DNA of 59,042 nucleotides. It comes from Hyphomicrobiales bacterium (GTDB lineage: Bacteria; Pseudomonadota; Alphaproteobacteria; Rhizobiales; Rhizobiaceae). Positions 51,134 through 59,042 of this stretch are shown piece after piece. Under the pieces are notes generated by a model. That model was not told where the DNA came from. It did not search any database and saw nothing but the letters and a program-made list of their open reading frames with translations. The stretch is from NCBI GenBank assembly GCA_900469625.1, contig UBXV01000014.1, positions 1 through 59,042 on the forward strand, written 5' to 3'. Every line of letters begins with the position of its first letter. The stretch's first letter is position 1. Made by a program: the position numbers and the translations under genes.

Positions 51134-53092
51134 TCATCCGGCCTGCGGCGAACCATGCGCATGGATCACCGCATCCGCCTCCTTGCCGTAGAGCTCCTCG
51201 AAATGGTCGAAGCTCTTGGAGAAATAGCCGATCCCCTGCGTTGCCGAGCGTAGCGCGCGGGCAAGCTCGTCGAGTGCCGCACCCGGCACCAGCGCGCGAA
51301 AGACGTCCCAGCCCTTGGCAGCCTCGTCGCGGTCGAAGCCCAGCACCTGGCCCTTGAAGGTGGAAACCACCGGCACCAGGCTCCCGGAATAGATCGAGGG
51401 GATGTGGATCTCGACGCGCGCCACCGGCTGCATCAGGACGGCGGAGGCCTGCGACAGCGCCTGGCGCACGCCCATCTTGGCGGCGGCGCGAAAGGCAAAT
51501 TCCGAGCTGTCGACCTGGTGGTGCTGACCGTCCGTCAGCGTCACGCCGACGTCGATCACCTGGAAGCCGAGCGGCCCCTTTTCCATCGCCTCGCGCGCGC
51601 CCGCCTCGATCGCGGGAATGAAGTTGCGCGGCACAGCGCCACCTTTCACCGTCTCGTTGAAGCTGAAGCCGCCGCCGCGCTCGTTCGGATGCACGCTGAG
51701 CTTGACGTCGGCAAACTGCCCCGCCCCGCCCGTCTGCTTGCGATGGCGGTAATGCACGTCGGAGGGTTTCAGCACGGTCTCGCGATAGGTCGGGCTCGGC
51801 GGCCGATCGGTGACGCCGACATGGAAGACGTCGGCGAGCGTCTTGCAGAGGTCGCGCAGATGCACCGGCCCCTGCACGCAGATCAGCTGGGCGCCCGTGC
51901 CCTCCTCCTGCATCACCTTCAGGCTGCGATCGGTCTCGGCGAGCTTGGCGAGCGTCCCGGAAAGCTTGGTCTCGTCGCGCTCGCTGTCGGGCACCAGGAT
52001 GCGCTCCAGCATCGGCGTCGGCGGCACCGTCCAGTCCGGAGCCTCGGCCGCAGCCGTCGCGCTCAGAAGGGCCGGCACCGGCAGGTGATCGGATTTGACC
52101 GCGGCAAAGATCGTGCCGGGTTCGGGCGTGCCGGTCGAAAGCGGCTTGCCGGTCGCCGGGTCCTGCACCGAGCCGAGGCCGCCGCCGCCGAGCGGCGCGC
52201 CCTGCTTGATACCGGCCGTAAGCGCCCTCACCAGCACGGTCTTGCCGACATTCTGACGGTGATAGGCGTGGAAGCTGACGGCAGAAAGCCCCGATACCGG
52301 GATCTTGCCCGCTTCGGCGAGCCGTTTTGTCAGCGCATCGACCGCGGGCGCCTCGTGCCTCAGCGCCTTCATCAGCCGCAGGATGCCGTTGCTGTGGCTG
52401 GCGGCGCCGACGAGTACCGGGATGATCCGGTTTTCCCGAAGCAGCCGTGAGGAAATGGCGTAGATCGTGTCGCTGGCCGGCTCCCGATCCTCGATCAGTT
52501 CTTCCAGCAGCCAGTCGTCGAATTCGGAGAGATGCTCGAGCAGCTCCGCGCGCGCTTCCTTCTCGCGCTCCAGCGCCCCATCGGGGATCTCGATCAGTGC
52601 CGAGGTCTGGCCCTCGCGGTAGCGCCAGGCGCGCTCCGAGATCAGGTCGCAACTGCCGACGATCTTGTCGCCCTCGCGGATCGGCACCTGGCGCAGGATC
52701 AGCATGTGGCTGGAATAGTCCTGGAGCGCCGCGATGACATCGCGCAACCGTCCGCGCGGCTCGTCCATGCGGTTGATGAAGATGATGCACGGCGTGCCCG
52801 ACGCCTCGATCACCTTGAGATAGGGTGCTGCCAGCACCGCCTCTTCCGGCGCCGGCGAGACGCAGAGCACGCAGGCATCGCTCGCCAGCAGCGCGTGCTG
52901 GGCGTGGGCCAGCGCCTCGGTGCCGCCGGGCGCGTCCAGCGCGCACCAGGGCTCCTTGCCGATCTCGAATTCCGTGATGTTCAATCCGTATGGTGACGTG
53001 GCCTTTCTGGAGCTTTCCCCCAGCGCAGCCAGCTTTTCCACCAGCGTGGATTTTCCGGTCTGCGAAGGCCCAACTACCGTGAAGCAGCGCAT
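51134..53092 (-). CDS. Elongation factor G-like GTPase, divergent
   Basis: Protein of 652 aa with all EF-G domains: GTPase, domain II, and domain IV-V end 'GYFSKSFDHFEELYGKEAD'. But G1 is 'VGPSQTGKSTLVEKLAAL' instead of AHIDAGKTT, G3 is 'LDAPGGTEAL' with Gly in place of the catalytic His of DTPGH, and the switch I effector Thr region is hard to place. G4 'FINRMDEPRG' is intact. The conserved domain III-IV sequence 'HRKQTGGAGQFADVKLSV' is present. It probably binds GTP with low hydrolysis and acts in a specialised translation step. It is a known but uncharacterised EF-G-like clade. Confidence 0.92.
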   Translation of the reverse strand: MRCFTVVGPSQTGKSTLVEKLAALGESSRKATSPYGLNITEFEIGKEPWCALDAPGGTEALAHAQHALLASDACVLCVSPAPEEAVLAAPYLKVIEASGTPCIIFINRMDEPRGRLRDVIAALQDYSSHMLILRQVPIREGDKIVGSCDLISERAWRYREGQTSALIEIPDGALEREKEARAELLEHLSEFDDWLLEELIEDREPASDTIYAISSRLLRENRIIPVLVGAASHSNGILRLMKALRHEAPAVDALTKRLAEAGKIPVSGLSAVSFHAYHRQNVGKTVLVRALTAGIKQGAPLGGGGLGSVQDPATGKPLSTGTPEPGTIFAAVKSDHLPVPALLSATAAAEAPDWTVPPTPMLERILVPDSERDETKLSGTLAKLAETDRSLKVMQEEGTGAQLICVQGPVHLRDLCKTLADVFHVGVTDRPPSPTYRETVLKPSDVHYRHRKQTGGAGQFADVKLSVHPNERGGGFSFNETVKGGAVPRNFIPAIEAGAREAMEKGPLGFQVIDVGVTLTDGQHHQVDSSEFAFRAAAKMGVRQALSQASAVLMQPVARVEIHIPSIYSGSLVPVVSTFKGQVLGFDRDEAAKGWDVFRALVPGAALDELARALRSATQGIGYFSKSFDHFEELYGKEADAVIHAHGSPQAG

Positions 53093-53355
53093 CAGCGATC
53101 CTCCCCTATCGAGATCGCGAGAGCGCCCATGCGTTGCAACGCCCCGCCTTCTCTTAATTCTAGGGCAGCTTTCCGACTTTCAAAGGCATGGCGCCAAAAC
53201 GCGCGCATCGGACCGGCGCGGTGACATGGCAGTGCCCGATAAACCGATTGCGAAACCGCATCAGTTTTGCCATAACTCCCTTCGTGAAGTCCGGGCCACC
53301 GGCATTGCGCCCGACGAAACCCTGTCCCAGGTCAAACGTACCGGAGATCGTTCGC

Positions 53356-54039
53356 ATGTCGCTCACGCTCTACTATCATCCGCTCGCCTCCTTCTGCCAC
53401 AAGGTGCTGATCGCGCTCTACGAGAACGAGACCCCCTTCGACGCGAGCCTGGTCGACCTGCTCGACCCCGCCGAGGCGGCGCGCTTTGCCGAGATGTGGC
53501 CGGCCGGCAAGATGCCGGTCCTGCGCGACAGCGACCGCGATGTCGTCGTGCCGGAAACCTCCGTCATCATCGAGTATCTCGATCGTCATTATCCGGGCAG
53601 CCACCCGCTGATCCCGTCTGACGGGAACGCGGCGCTGCAGGCAAGGCTCTGGGATCGCTTCTTCGATCTCTACATCCATGTGCCGATGCAGAAGATCGTC
53701 ACCGATACCTTGCGCGCCAACGGAGAAAACGACCATCGCGGCGTCGCCGACGCCCGCGCCACGCTCGCCACCGCCTATGCCATGGCCGACCGGCATTTTT
53801 CCGCCAACGCCTTCGCCGGCGGGCCTGCCTTCAGCCTTGCCGATTGCGCGGCCGCGCCGGCGCTCTTTTATGCGGGGATCGTCGAACCTTTCGCCGACAG
53901 GCACCCGCATCTGTCGGCCTATTTCGAGCGGCTGCTCGAACGACCGTCGATGCGCCGCGTGCTCGCCGAGGCGCAGCCCTACTTCCACATGTTTCCCTAT
54001 AAGGATCTCATGCCCACGCGGTTTCTGGCCGCCGGCTAA
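53356..54039 (+). CDS. Glutathione S-transferase family protein
   Basis: Protein of 227 aa. 'MSLTLYYHPLASFCHKVLIA' is the thioredoxin-like start with Ser/Cys at the catalytic place, 'MWPAGKMPVLRD' gives the cis-Pro, 'VVVPETSVIIEYLDRHYPG' the glutathione contact, and 'FAGGPAFSLADCAAAPALFY' the C-terminal N-cap motif. A cytosolic detoxification enzyme with unknown electrophile. ATG 53356 is preferred over upstream in-frame starts because the fold begins there. Confidence 0.92.
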   Translation: MSLTLYYHPLASFCHKVLIALYENETPFDASLVDLLDPAEAARFAEMWPAGKMPVLRDSDRDVVVPETSVIIEYLDRHYPGSHPLIPSDGNAALQARLWDRFFDLYIHVPMQKIVTDTLRANGENDHRGVADARATLATAYAMADRHFSANAFAGGPAFSLADCAAAPALFYAGIVEPFADRHPHLSAYFERLLERPSMRRVLAEAQPYFHMFPYKDLMPTRFLAAG

Positions 54040-54107
54040 CGTCCGCCACCGCCGCGCGACGAGCCGGGCCCCGCGCTGCGGCTTCGGGCGCAGCAAGCGG
54101 GTCCGGG

Positions 54108-55085
54108 CTATTCGACCGGCTTCGGCGGCGTGCCGATCGGGAACGACACGGTCACCAGACCGGCGGTGCCTTCGGCGCGGTTCTTCGCCGCAAACTCCTG
54201 GAACACCTTCAGGCGCAGCGACACCGGGGTCTCTCCCATCTTGAAATTGTAGCCGACCGTGCCGCCGAGTGCCGCCACCCGGCCCTTGAAATCGCCGAGC
54301 CGCGCGCCCGGGCCACTGTCGCCTGTGACCTGCTGGTAGAAGTAACCGACGATACCGGCCGAGAATGCCGGGGTGAACTGCTTGGAGAGCGCCCATTCCG
54401 CGTGGAATTCGGTGCCGGTGCGGTAGTCCGTCGCCGGGTTCTCGCCGTTGAAGGTGAAGCCGGCGGCGCCCGAGAGGTCGATGCCGGTTTCCGGGTTGAA
54501 CCAGGTTCCGGCAAAGGTCAGGTCGGCCGCCCAGCGGTTGAAGGAAAGATTGGCGATCTCGCCCTTCTGGTAGTCGCCGATCGGCACGTTGACGGCAAGG
54601 TTGGTCGACCAGTGGAAATCGCCTTCGTGCCAGCCGAGCGAGGCGCCGATCACCGGGTCGCCGATGGTGAAGATCGAATCCTCGACGCTACGGCTCAATC
54701 CGCCCAGGGATGCGGTCGCGTCGACCTTGGGGCCGCCAAAGGGAAGAATGGCGCTGAAGCCGAGATTGCCGCCCAGGACCTCCTCAGGCAAGACCCAGAG
54801 GCCGGTCACGAAATCAGCGATCAGCTTGACTTCGACGTCGGCGACCACCTGGCCGCCGACCGGCAGCTGGCGATTGCCGCCGAGCTCGCCGAAATAGAAA
54901 TAGGTATCGTTCTGCACATAGGTGCCGGGAGGGGCGAGCAGGCCCGCCAGCGGACCGCGCGCGCCGAGCAGATAGAAACCGGCGCCGTTTTCCGCCGCCT
55001 GCGCCACCTGAGGGCCAAGCAGGCCGGATGAAAATGCACAGGCGCCAAGGCCGACGGTTGCGAGCAGACGCGCAGCTGATCTCAT
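54108..55085 (-). CDS. SphA/MetA-type outer-membrane transporter-like protein
   Basis: Protein of 325 aa with signal peptide 'MRSAARLLATVGLGACAFSS' to 'QA-AENG'. The mature protein is beta-rich: 'AAENGAGFYLLGARGPLAGL', 'FHWSTNLAVNVPIGDYQKGE' and 'FAGTWFNPETGIDLSG' match the phenol-degradation-associated MetA (SphA) barrel family. The role is uptake of hydrophobic or aromatic compounds, inferred from family. GAGGGG ribosome site. Confidence 0.88.
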   Translation of the reverse strand: MRSAARLLATVGLGACAFSSGLLGPQVAQAAENGAGFYLLGARGPLAGLLAPPGTYVQNDTYFYFGELGGNRQLPVGGQVVADVEVKLIADFVTGLWVLPEEVLGGNLGFSAILPFGGPKVDATASLGGLSRSVEDSIFTIGDPVIGASLGWHEGDFHWSTNLAVNVPIGDYQKGEIANLSFNRWAADLTFAGTWFNPETGIDLSGAAGFTFNGENPATDYRTGTEFHAEWALSKQFTPAFSAGIVGYFYQQVTGDSGPGARLGDFKGRVAALGGTVGYNFKMGETPVSLRLKVFQEFAAKNRAEGTAGLVTVSFPIGTPPKPVE

Positions 55086-55270
55086 GTGATTCCCCTCTTT
55101 CACAAAGCGGAGGTTATCACTTTAACGTGCACAAGCTACCCCTAAGACATGGGAGCAAGATGTCACCCTGCCCGCGCCGTTGCACCGCTAAGCCGGACGC
55201 GCAATGACGGGTTGCACGACGGTTTTGCCGGCAAGAACGCGCGGCGCGCTCCGCCCCAGCCGGCCCCGCG

Positions 55271-56134
55271 CTAGAATTGCGGCTGAAGCGCGCCCTCTTC
55301 GCTGTCTTCCGGTCCGCTGTCGCTCACCTTCGCAAGCTCCAGAACCTCGAGCACGCGGGCCAGTTCGAACGCAGCCTGAAGATCGGTTTCGAACAGGGCG
55401 ATGCTGACGTCGATCGGCTCCAGCCCCCCGCGTTCGGACGGCATTTCCCTTTTCCCGATCTCGTCCTGCACCCGGTAGAGATCGGCGCGGAGCGCATTGA
55501 TATCGACGCCAAGGGTGTGCAGCACGATGTTGATCTTGCGTTGCAGGTAGCGCCGGGGCCCGGCCCCGAGCTCGGAGCGCAGGCCGAGGATCGACAGGAA
55601 GTTGACGAGGAACAGGTAGCCGTCGGTGCCGAGATCCGCATCGGGATAGCGCGGCAGGGCCCTGATGATCTCGCCGAAGCGCGGGCGCGAGCACAGGAAG
55701 ATGTCGACGCGCAAGGCGGTGTCGATGAGATCGGTCCACTGCGCCTCGTCGAGCGGCCCAAGCGCGTCGAGTTCATGGTCGACATTGAAATAGGGCATGG
55801 CGCGCCGTGTGAGAATGAGCGCCAGCCGCAGCACCATGGGTGACATGGCCGCACCATCTGCGGCTTCGCTGCGCGCCATGCGAACGATGTCGGCATCGAC
55901 GGTGCCGGATGCCATGCCGCGCATGCGGATGTGGTATTCCCGGCGCAGCATCCAGGTCTGGAGATAGGCAAGCCAGGCGATCCTGACCGGCTGCGACAGA
56001 GACCGGCGCAAGAGAAGATAGGCCGGCCCGATGACAGGCAGGCGGTAAAGGCGCAGGTCGTGCCGCTCGAAGCAATTGTGCTCGAAGCCCGCGAAAGGCT
56101 CGGCGAACAAGCGCGGGGCTTCCGCTTCGCTCAC
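55271..56134 (-). CDS. Uncharacterised partner of alpha/beta hydrolase
   Basis: Protein of 287 aa; starts VSEAEAPRLFAEPFAGFEHN at GTG 56134, which overlaps the hydrolase stop (GTGA). The N-terminal part may be membrane-associated ('LPVIGPAYLLLRRSLSQPVR', 'IAWLAYLQTWMLRREYHIRM'); the middle and C-terminal half are helical with the acidic end 'SDSGPEDSEEGALQPQF'. No known domain recognised. The translational coupling says the two products act together. Confidence 0.75.
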   Translation of the reverse strand: MSEAEAPRLFAEPFAGFEHNCFERHDLRLYRLPVIGPAYLLLRRSLSQPVRIAWLAYLQTWMLRREYHIRMRGMASGTVDADIVRMARSEAADGAAMSPMVLRLALILTRRAMPYFNVDHELDALGPLDEAQWTDLIDTALRVDIFLCSRPRFGEIIRALPRYPDADLGTDGYLFLVNFLSILGLRSELGAGPRRYLQRKINIVLHTLGVDINALRADLYRVQDEIGKREMPSERGGLEPIDVSIALFETDLQAAFELARVLEVLELAKVSDSGPEDSEEGALQPQF

Positions 56135-56940
56135 CGCAGGCACTCCACGAGATCGTCGAGCACCCGCCGATAGCCGGCATCGCTCTTGCACACATCCGTG
56201 TGGTTGCGGCGATCGACCGTATAGAAGGGCGGATCCTGCGCGAAATCGCCGGGCTCGACGATGTTTTCATACTGGCCGATCGAGATCTTGGTCGCGACCA
56301 GGCATTTCAGCCGGCCGCGCGTCAGCCGTGTCAGAGTGCCGGCCTCCGCATCCCGCAGGAATTCCGATTTCGGCTTGAGGTCCTCGAGGATAGGCGCCCT
56401 GTAGAGCGCGCCTGCCCTCAGCGCCCCGAGCAGACCGGGTCCCTCCACCACGCCGCTCGCATTCTGCAACGCGTTCGATCCCTTGTGGGCCGGCGCGAAC
56501 AGCACGAGGTGGATATGGTCCGCATAGGCATCGTTGGCACGCGCCAGGTCCAGCGCCACTTGCCGCATGATCGCGCCGCCCAGCGAGTGCGCCACCACGA
56601 CAACCCGTTCGTAGAGGAAGGGCTCGCGTTTGCGCCCGTGGTAGATGTAGCGATTGGAGAATTCGGCCGGGTCGGACAGCAGTCTGCGGAAAAGATCGAG
56701 CACCGAGCGGCTGATGACCTTTGCCCGGCTGCGCACGCTGTCATAGCCGACGAAGAGCACGTCGGCCCCGGAAAACAGCGCATCCCCGCGGATATAGGCA
56801 CTGGCATTGTGCCAGGTCGCTTCGGCCGCACCGGTGAAGCCGTGCACGAAAACGACGAGCGTTCCCGGCGTGTCGAGGCACCAGAAGGCCGAACTGCCCA
56901 CGCCGAAATCGATCCGGCCGAGACAATAGTGATTGCTCAT
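56131..56940 (-). CDS. Alpha/beta hydrolase (lipase/SesB-like)
   Basis: Protein of 269 aa: oxyanion 'VVFVHGFTGAAEATWHNASA', nucleophile elbow 'VVVVAHSLGGAIMRQVALDL' (AHSLGG), and a C-terminal His block 'FYTVDRRNHTDVCKSDAGYR'. The last motif, N/D-H-x-D-x-C/x-K, is typical of SesB/PGAP1-like hydrolases, which are lipases or protein acyl-modifiers. No signal peptide. Start ATG 56940 (MSNHYCLGR). Operon-coupled to the unknown gene at 55271. Confidence 0.9.
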   Translation of the reverse strand: MSNHYCLGRIDFGVGSSAFWCLDTPGTLVVFVHGFTGAAEATWHNASAYIRGDALFSGADVLFVGYDSVRSRAKVISRSVLDLFRRLLSDPAEFSNRYIYHGRKREPFLYERVVVVAHSLGGAIMRQVALDLARANDAYADHIHLVLFAPAHKGSNALQNASGVVEGPGLLGALRAGALYRAPILEDLKPKSEFLRDAEAGTLTRLTRGRLKCLVATKISIGQYENIVEPGDFAQDPPFYTVDRRNHTDVCKSDAGYRRVLDDLVECLR

Positions 56941-57148
56941 TGCCCGCCCTTCCAACGCCTGTCTGCGCGCGATTATACAAGGCATTGCTCAAACACGCGA
57001 TGCCTCTATTAGAAGTCGTATCGGCGTTGCACAGGCGGACGCGCACGGCCCGATCGTTACGCCTTGCGCTTGATCCGCTTGACACCTTGCTCCGACCGCA
57101 TCCGCCCCTAGTTTGTCATCGGACAGGACAGACAAAGGGGACAGCCAG

Positions 57149-58198
57149 ATGGAATATCGACTGCTCGGCCGATCCGGCCTGAAGATCTCGACACTGACAA
57201 TGGGAACGATGACGATCGGCGGCGGCGGCAAGTTCGCCCAGGTCGGCAATGTCGGCCTCGACGAGGCCCGCCGCTATGTCGACATGTGCCTCGATGCCGG
57301 CGTCAACCTGATCGACACGGCCGACATCTATTCCACCGGCGGCTCGGAGGAGATCATCGGCGATATCCTCGGGACCAAGCGCAAGAACGGCGTGCTTGTT
57401 GCCACCGAGGCGCGCTTCAACATGGGACCGGGCCCGAACGACGGCGGGCTCTCGCGCCACCACCTGATTGCCGCCTGCGAGGCGAGCCTGAAGCGGCTGA
57501 AGACCGACGTCATCGACCTCTACCAGGTGCATGAATGGGACGGCCAGACGCCGCTCGAGGAAACGATGGAGGCGCTCGATACGCTCGTGCGCCACGGCAA
57601 GGTGCGTTATATCGGCTGCTCCAACTATTCCGGCTGGCACATCATGAAGGCGCTCGGCGTGAGCGCGCTCGAGCGGCGCCACCGCTTCGTCAGCCAGCAG
57701 ATCCACTATACGCTCGAGGCACGCGAGGCCGAGTACGAACTCCTGCCGATCGGCATCGACCAGGGGCTGGGCGTGCTCGTCTGGAGCCCGCTTGCCGGCG
57801 GTCTTCTCTCGGGCAAGCACCGGCGCAACCAGACGCCGGATGGAACCCGCCAGCTGGCCGGCTGGAACGAGCCGCCGATCCGCGACGAGGAGCGGCTGTG
57901 GAAGATCGTCGACATGCTCGTGGCGATCGCAAGCGAACGCGGCGTCTCGCCCGCTCAGGTCGCGCTCGCCTGGCTGATCGACCGCAAGGGCGTGACCTCG
58001 GTGATCATCGGCGGCCGCCGCGAGGAACAGTTCCGCGACAATCTCGCCGCCGCCAGCCTGAAGCTATCGGACGAGGAACGCGAGCTGCTGGACGCCGTCA
58101 GCCTGCCACCGGTCATCTATCCCTATTGGCACCAGCTGCGCAGCGCCAAGGACAGGCTCGGCGAGGCCGACCTGTCGCTGCTGGCCCCGCATGTCTGA
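57149..58198 (+). CDS. Aldo/keto reductase
   Basis: Protein of 349 aa with the AKR fold: 'EYRLLGRSGLKISTLTMGTM', 'GVNLIDTADIYSTGGSEEII' (catalytic Asp and Tyr), 'VATEARFNM' in the place of the lysine strand, 'DVIDLYQVHEWDGQT' (His), and 'GVTSVIIGGRREEQFRDNLA' (NADPH site). In 'VATEARFN' the usual catalytic Lys (e.g. ATK) is not seen, which is a point of caution. Substrates unknown; family YajO/AKR13-like. A strong AAAGGGGA ribosome site precedes ATG 57149. Confidence 0.92.
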   Translation: MEYRLLGRSGLKISTLTMGTMTIGGGGKFAQVGNVGLDEARRYVDMCLDAGVNLIDTADIYSTGGSEEIIGDILGTKRKNGVLVATEARFNMGPGPNDGGLSRHHLIAACEASLKRLKTDVIDLYQVHEWDGQTPLEETMEALDTLVRHGKVRYIGCSNYSGWHIMKALGVSALERRHRFVSQQIHYTLEAREAEYELLPIGIDQGLGVLVWSPLAGGLLSGKHRRNQTPDGTRQLAGWNEPPIRDEERLWKIVDMLVAIASERGVSPAQVALAWLIDRKGVTSVIIGGRREEQFRDNLAAASLKLSDEERELLDAVSLPPVIYPYWHQLRSAKDRLGEADLSLLAPHV

Positions 58199-58295
58199 AG
58201 CAGGCAGCCCGGGCAAGGCGTTTGGCGCGACCTGCTGCCCGATGACGGGGCGGCGCAAACGGCCGCCCGCGCCATTTGCCCCTGCGTCAGCCTGT

Positions 58296-58790
58296 TTACG
58301 TAACGTCAAGCGCCATCAGCACGCTATCCCGGTAGACGCCATCGTGCTTCCATTCCCGGTGCCGGCGCCCTTCGACAACGAAGCCGAGCCTCGCGTAGAG
58401 ACCGATCGCCGCGTCGTTGTCGTGCAGCACCGACAACTGGATCCGCTCGAGTTTCCGTGTCGTTGCCTGCTCCAGCGCCAGTGCCAGCATGCCCTTTCCA
58501 AGGCCCCGTCCCCGGTAGCCGGGCACGAGCCCCATGCCGAGCGTGCCGATATGCGCGTTGAGCGGGTTGTCGCGAGGCGCGATATCGCACCATCCGACGA
58601 TGGCACCTTCCGCCGTCGCCACCACCTGCGGCGCCTGCATCTTCCGCATCGACTGCCAGAAGGAGGCGTACCCATCGGCTGAAGGCGCTGTCAGACGGGT
58701 CAGCCAGCGTCCCTCTTCGACGACAACGGCCAGCGCACGGTGGCAGCCTTCCATATCGGCATTGGCGGCGGGGCGTATGTTGAGGCTCAT
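58296..58790 (-). CDS. GNAT-family N-acetyltransferase
   Basis: Protein of 164 aa. The beta4/pyrophosphate loop is 'TLGMGLVPGYRGRGLGKGML' (R-G-x-G-x-G/K), and 'IQLSVLHDNDAAIGLYARLG' with 'FVVEGRRHREWKHDGVYRDS' forms the RimI/RimJ-like C-terminus. Substrate unknown. ATG 58790 (MSLNIRPAAN) seems best; ATG 58808 is in frame and adds six residues. Monocistronic. Confidence 0.88.
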   Translation of the reverse strand: MSLNIRPAANADMEGCHRALAVVVEEGRWLTRLTAPSADGYASFWQSMRKMQAPQVVATAEGAIVGWCDIAPRDNPLNAHIGTLGMGLVPGYRGRGLGKGMLALALEQATTRKLERIQLSVLHDNDAAIGLYARLGFVVEGRRHREWKHDGVYRDSVLMALDVT

Positions 58791-59022
58791 TCGGGGGCTC
58801 GCATCCATCGGTTCATTTTATCCGGCACCACGCAGCGAGGCCCGCGCTCGGCTTCAGGATCTTTCGCGTTGATTTCGCGCCCGTGCAAGGCGGCGCGTTG
58901 TAAAAAGCAGCCTGAACGATCCACGTCATGCGGAACATTTGCTGGAACCGGCGGCATTGCGCCGTCCCTCGCTTCCGTGAGCCGGTTCTTTGGCATTGGT
59001 GCCCCCTTGCCACACGCAGCGC

Positions 59023-59042
59023 CCCCTCATCCGGCCTGCCGG
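59023..59042. repeat. RIME-type repeat, truncated by window end
   Basis: CCCCTCATCCGGCCTGCCGG matches the reverse complement of the right module of the 44-kb element. The rest lies beyond the window. Confidence 0.65.

Overview
The window is GC-rich chromosomal DNA from an alphaproteobacterium, most likely a Rhizobiaceae member (Rhizobium/Shinella/Sinorhizobium-like). Support comes from a short FtsZ2-type ftsZ paralogue, BA14K, DUF930, DUF1194 and DUF1328 proteins, and palindromic RIME-type intergenic repeats at about 32.2, 44.0 and 59.0 kb. No integrase, transposase, rRNA or CRISPR array was seen. There is one tRNA, tRNA-Lys(CUU), at 17.3-17.4 kb.

Region by region. 0.2-1.6 kb: exported amidohydrolase. 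2.0-6.3 kb: orphan phage-like control and replication cassette. It has a leftward gene set that includes a DnaA domain IV-only protein and a DnaT-like replication protein, a triple direct repeat, and a rightward S24-type repressor gene whose promoter carries TCCTA/TAGGA operators. A related, wider operator lies at 7.2 kb between two divergent small-gene units. 7.3-12.2 kb: small hypothetical genes, a GNAT, a C39-like protein, a small heme-copper-oxidase-like membrane protein, a YkgJ protein, a DUF1328 protein and a candidate sRNA. 12.3-14.6 kb: ECF42-type sigma factor operon (MAPEG, DGPF/YCII, sigma) with a candidate self-promoter. 14.9-17.1 kb: pentapeptide-repeat, BA14K and lipoprotein genes. 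17.6-22.1 kb: PhzF, DUF930, TetR plus a GFA-like protein, and a GNAT.

22.2-29 kb: a Nudix/endonuclease-phosphatase pair, a solute-binding protein, an adenylate cyclase with TPRs and a MATE exporter. 29.2-33.6 kb: DUF4239, GreA-like, FtsZ2 and GST genes. 33.7-37.4 kb: complete AfuABC/FbpABC-type ABC importer operon. 38.0-39.3 kb: ECF41 sigma factor with its carboxymuconolactone decarboxylase-family partner and a near-perfect ECF41 promoter. 39.5-42 kb: DUF1194 and SulP. 42.2-46.2 kb: MlrC/M81 protein, amino-acid-type binding protein and divergent LysR regulator. 46.3-49.5 kb: small secreted protein, Tet(A)-like MFS exporter, internally deleted TSUP remnant and CDF-like transporter. 49.6-58.8 kb: DUF1254/DUF1214 protein, divergent EF-G-like GTPase, GST, SphA-like outer-membrane protein, a translationally coupled alpha/beta-hydrolase/unknown pair, aldo/keto reductase and GNAT.

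The most distinctive features are regulatory: the S24 repressor circuit, two ECF sigma modules with readable cognate promoters, a TetR operator embedded in a leaderless promoter, a 26-bp perfect palindrome carrying two CcrM sites, and a 19-bp element shared by two distant promoter regions. Functions are assigned by recognising protein families from the translated sequence. No database search was run.
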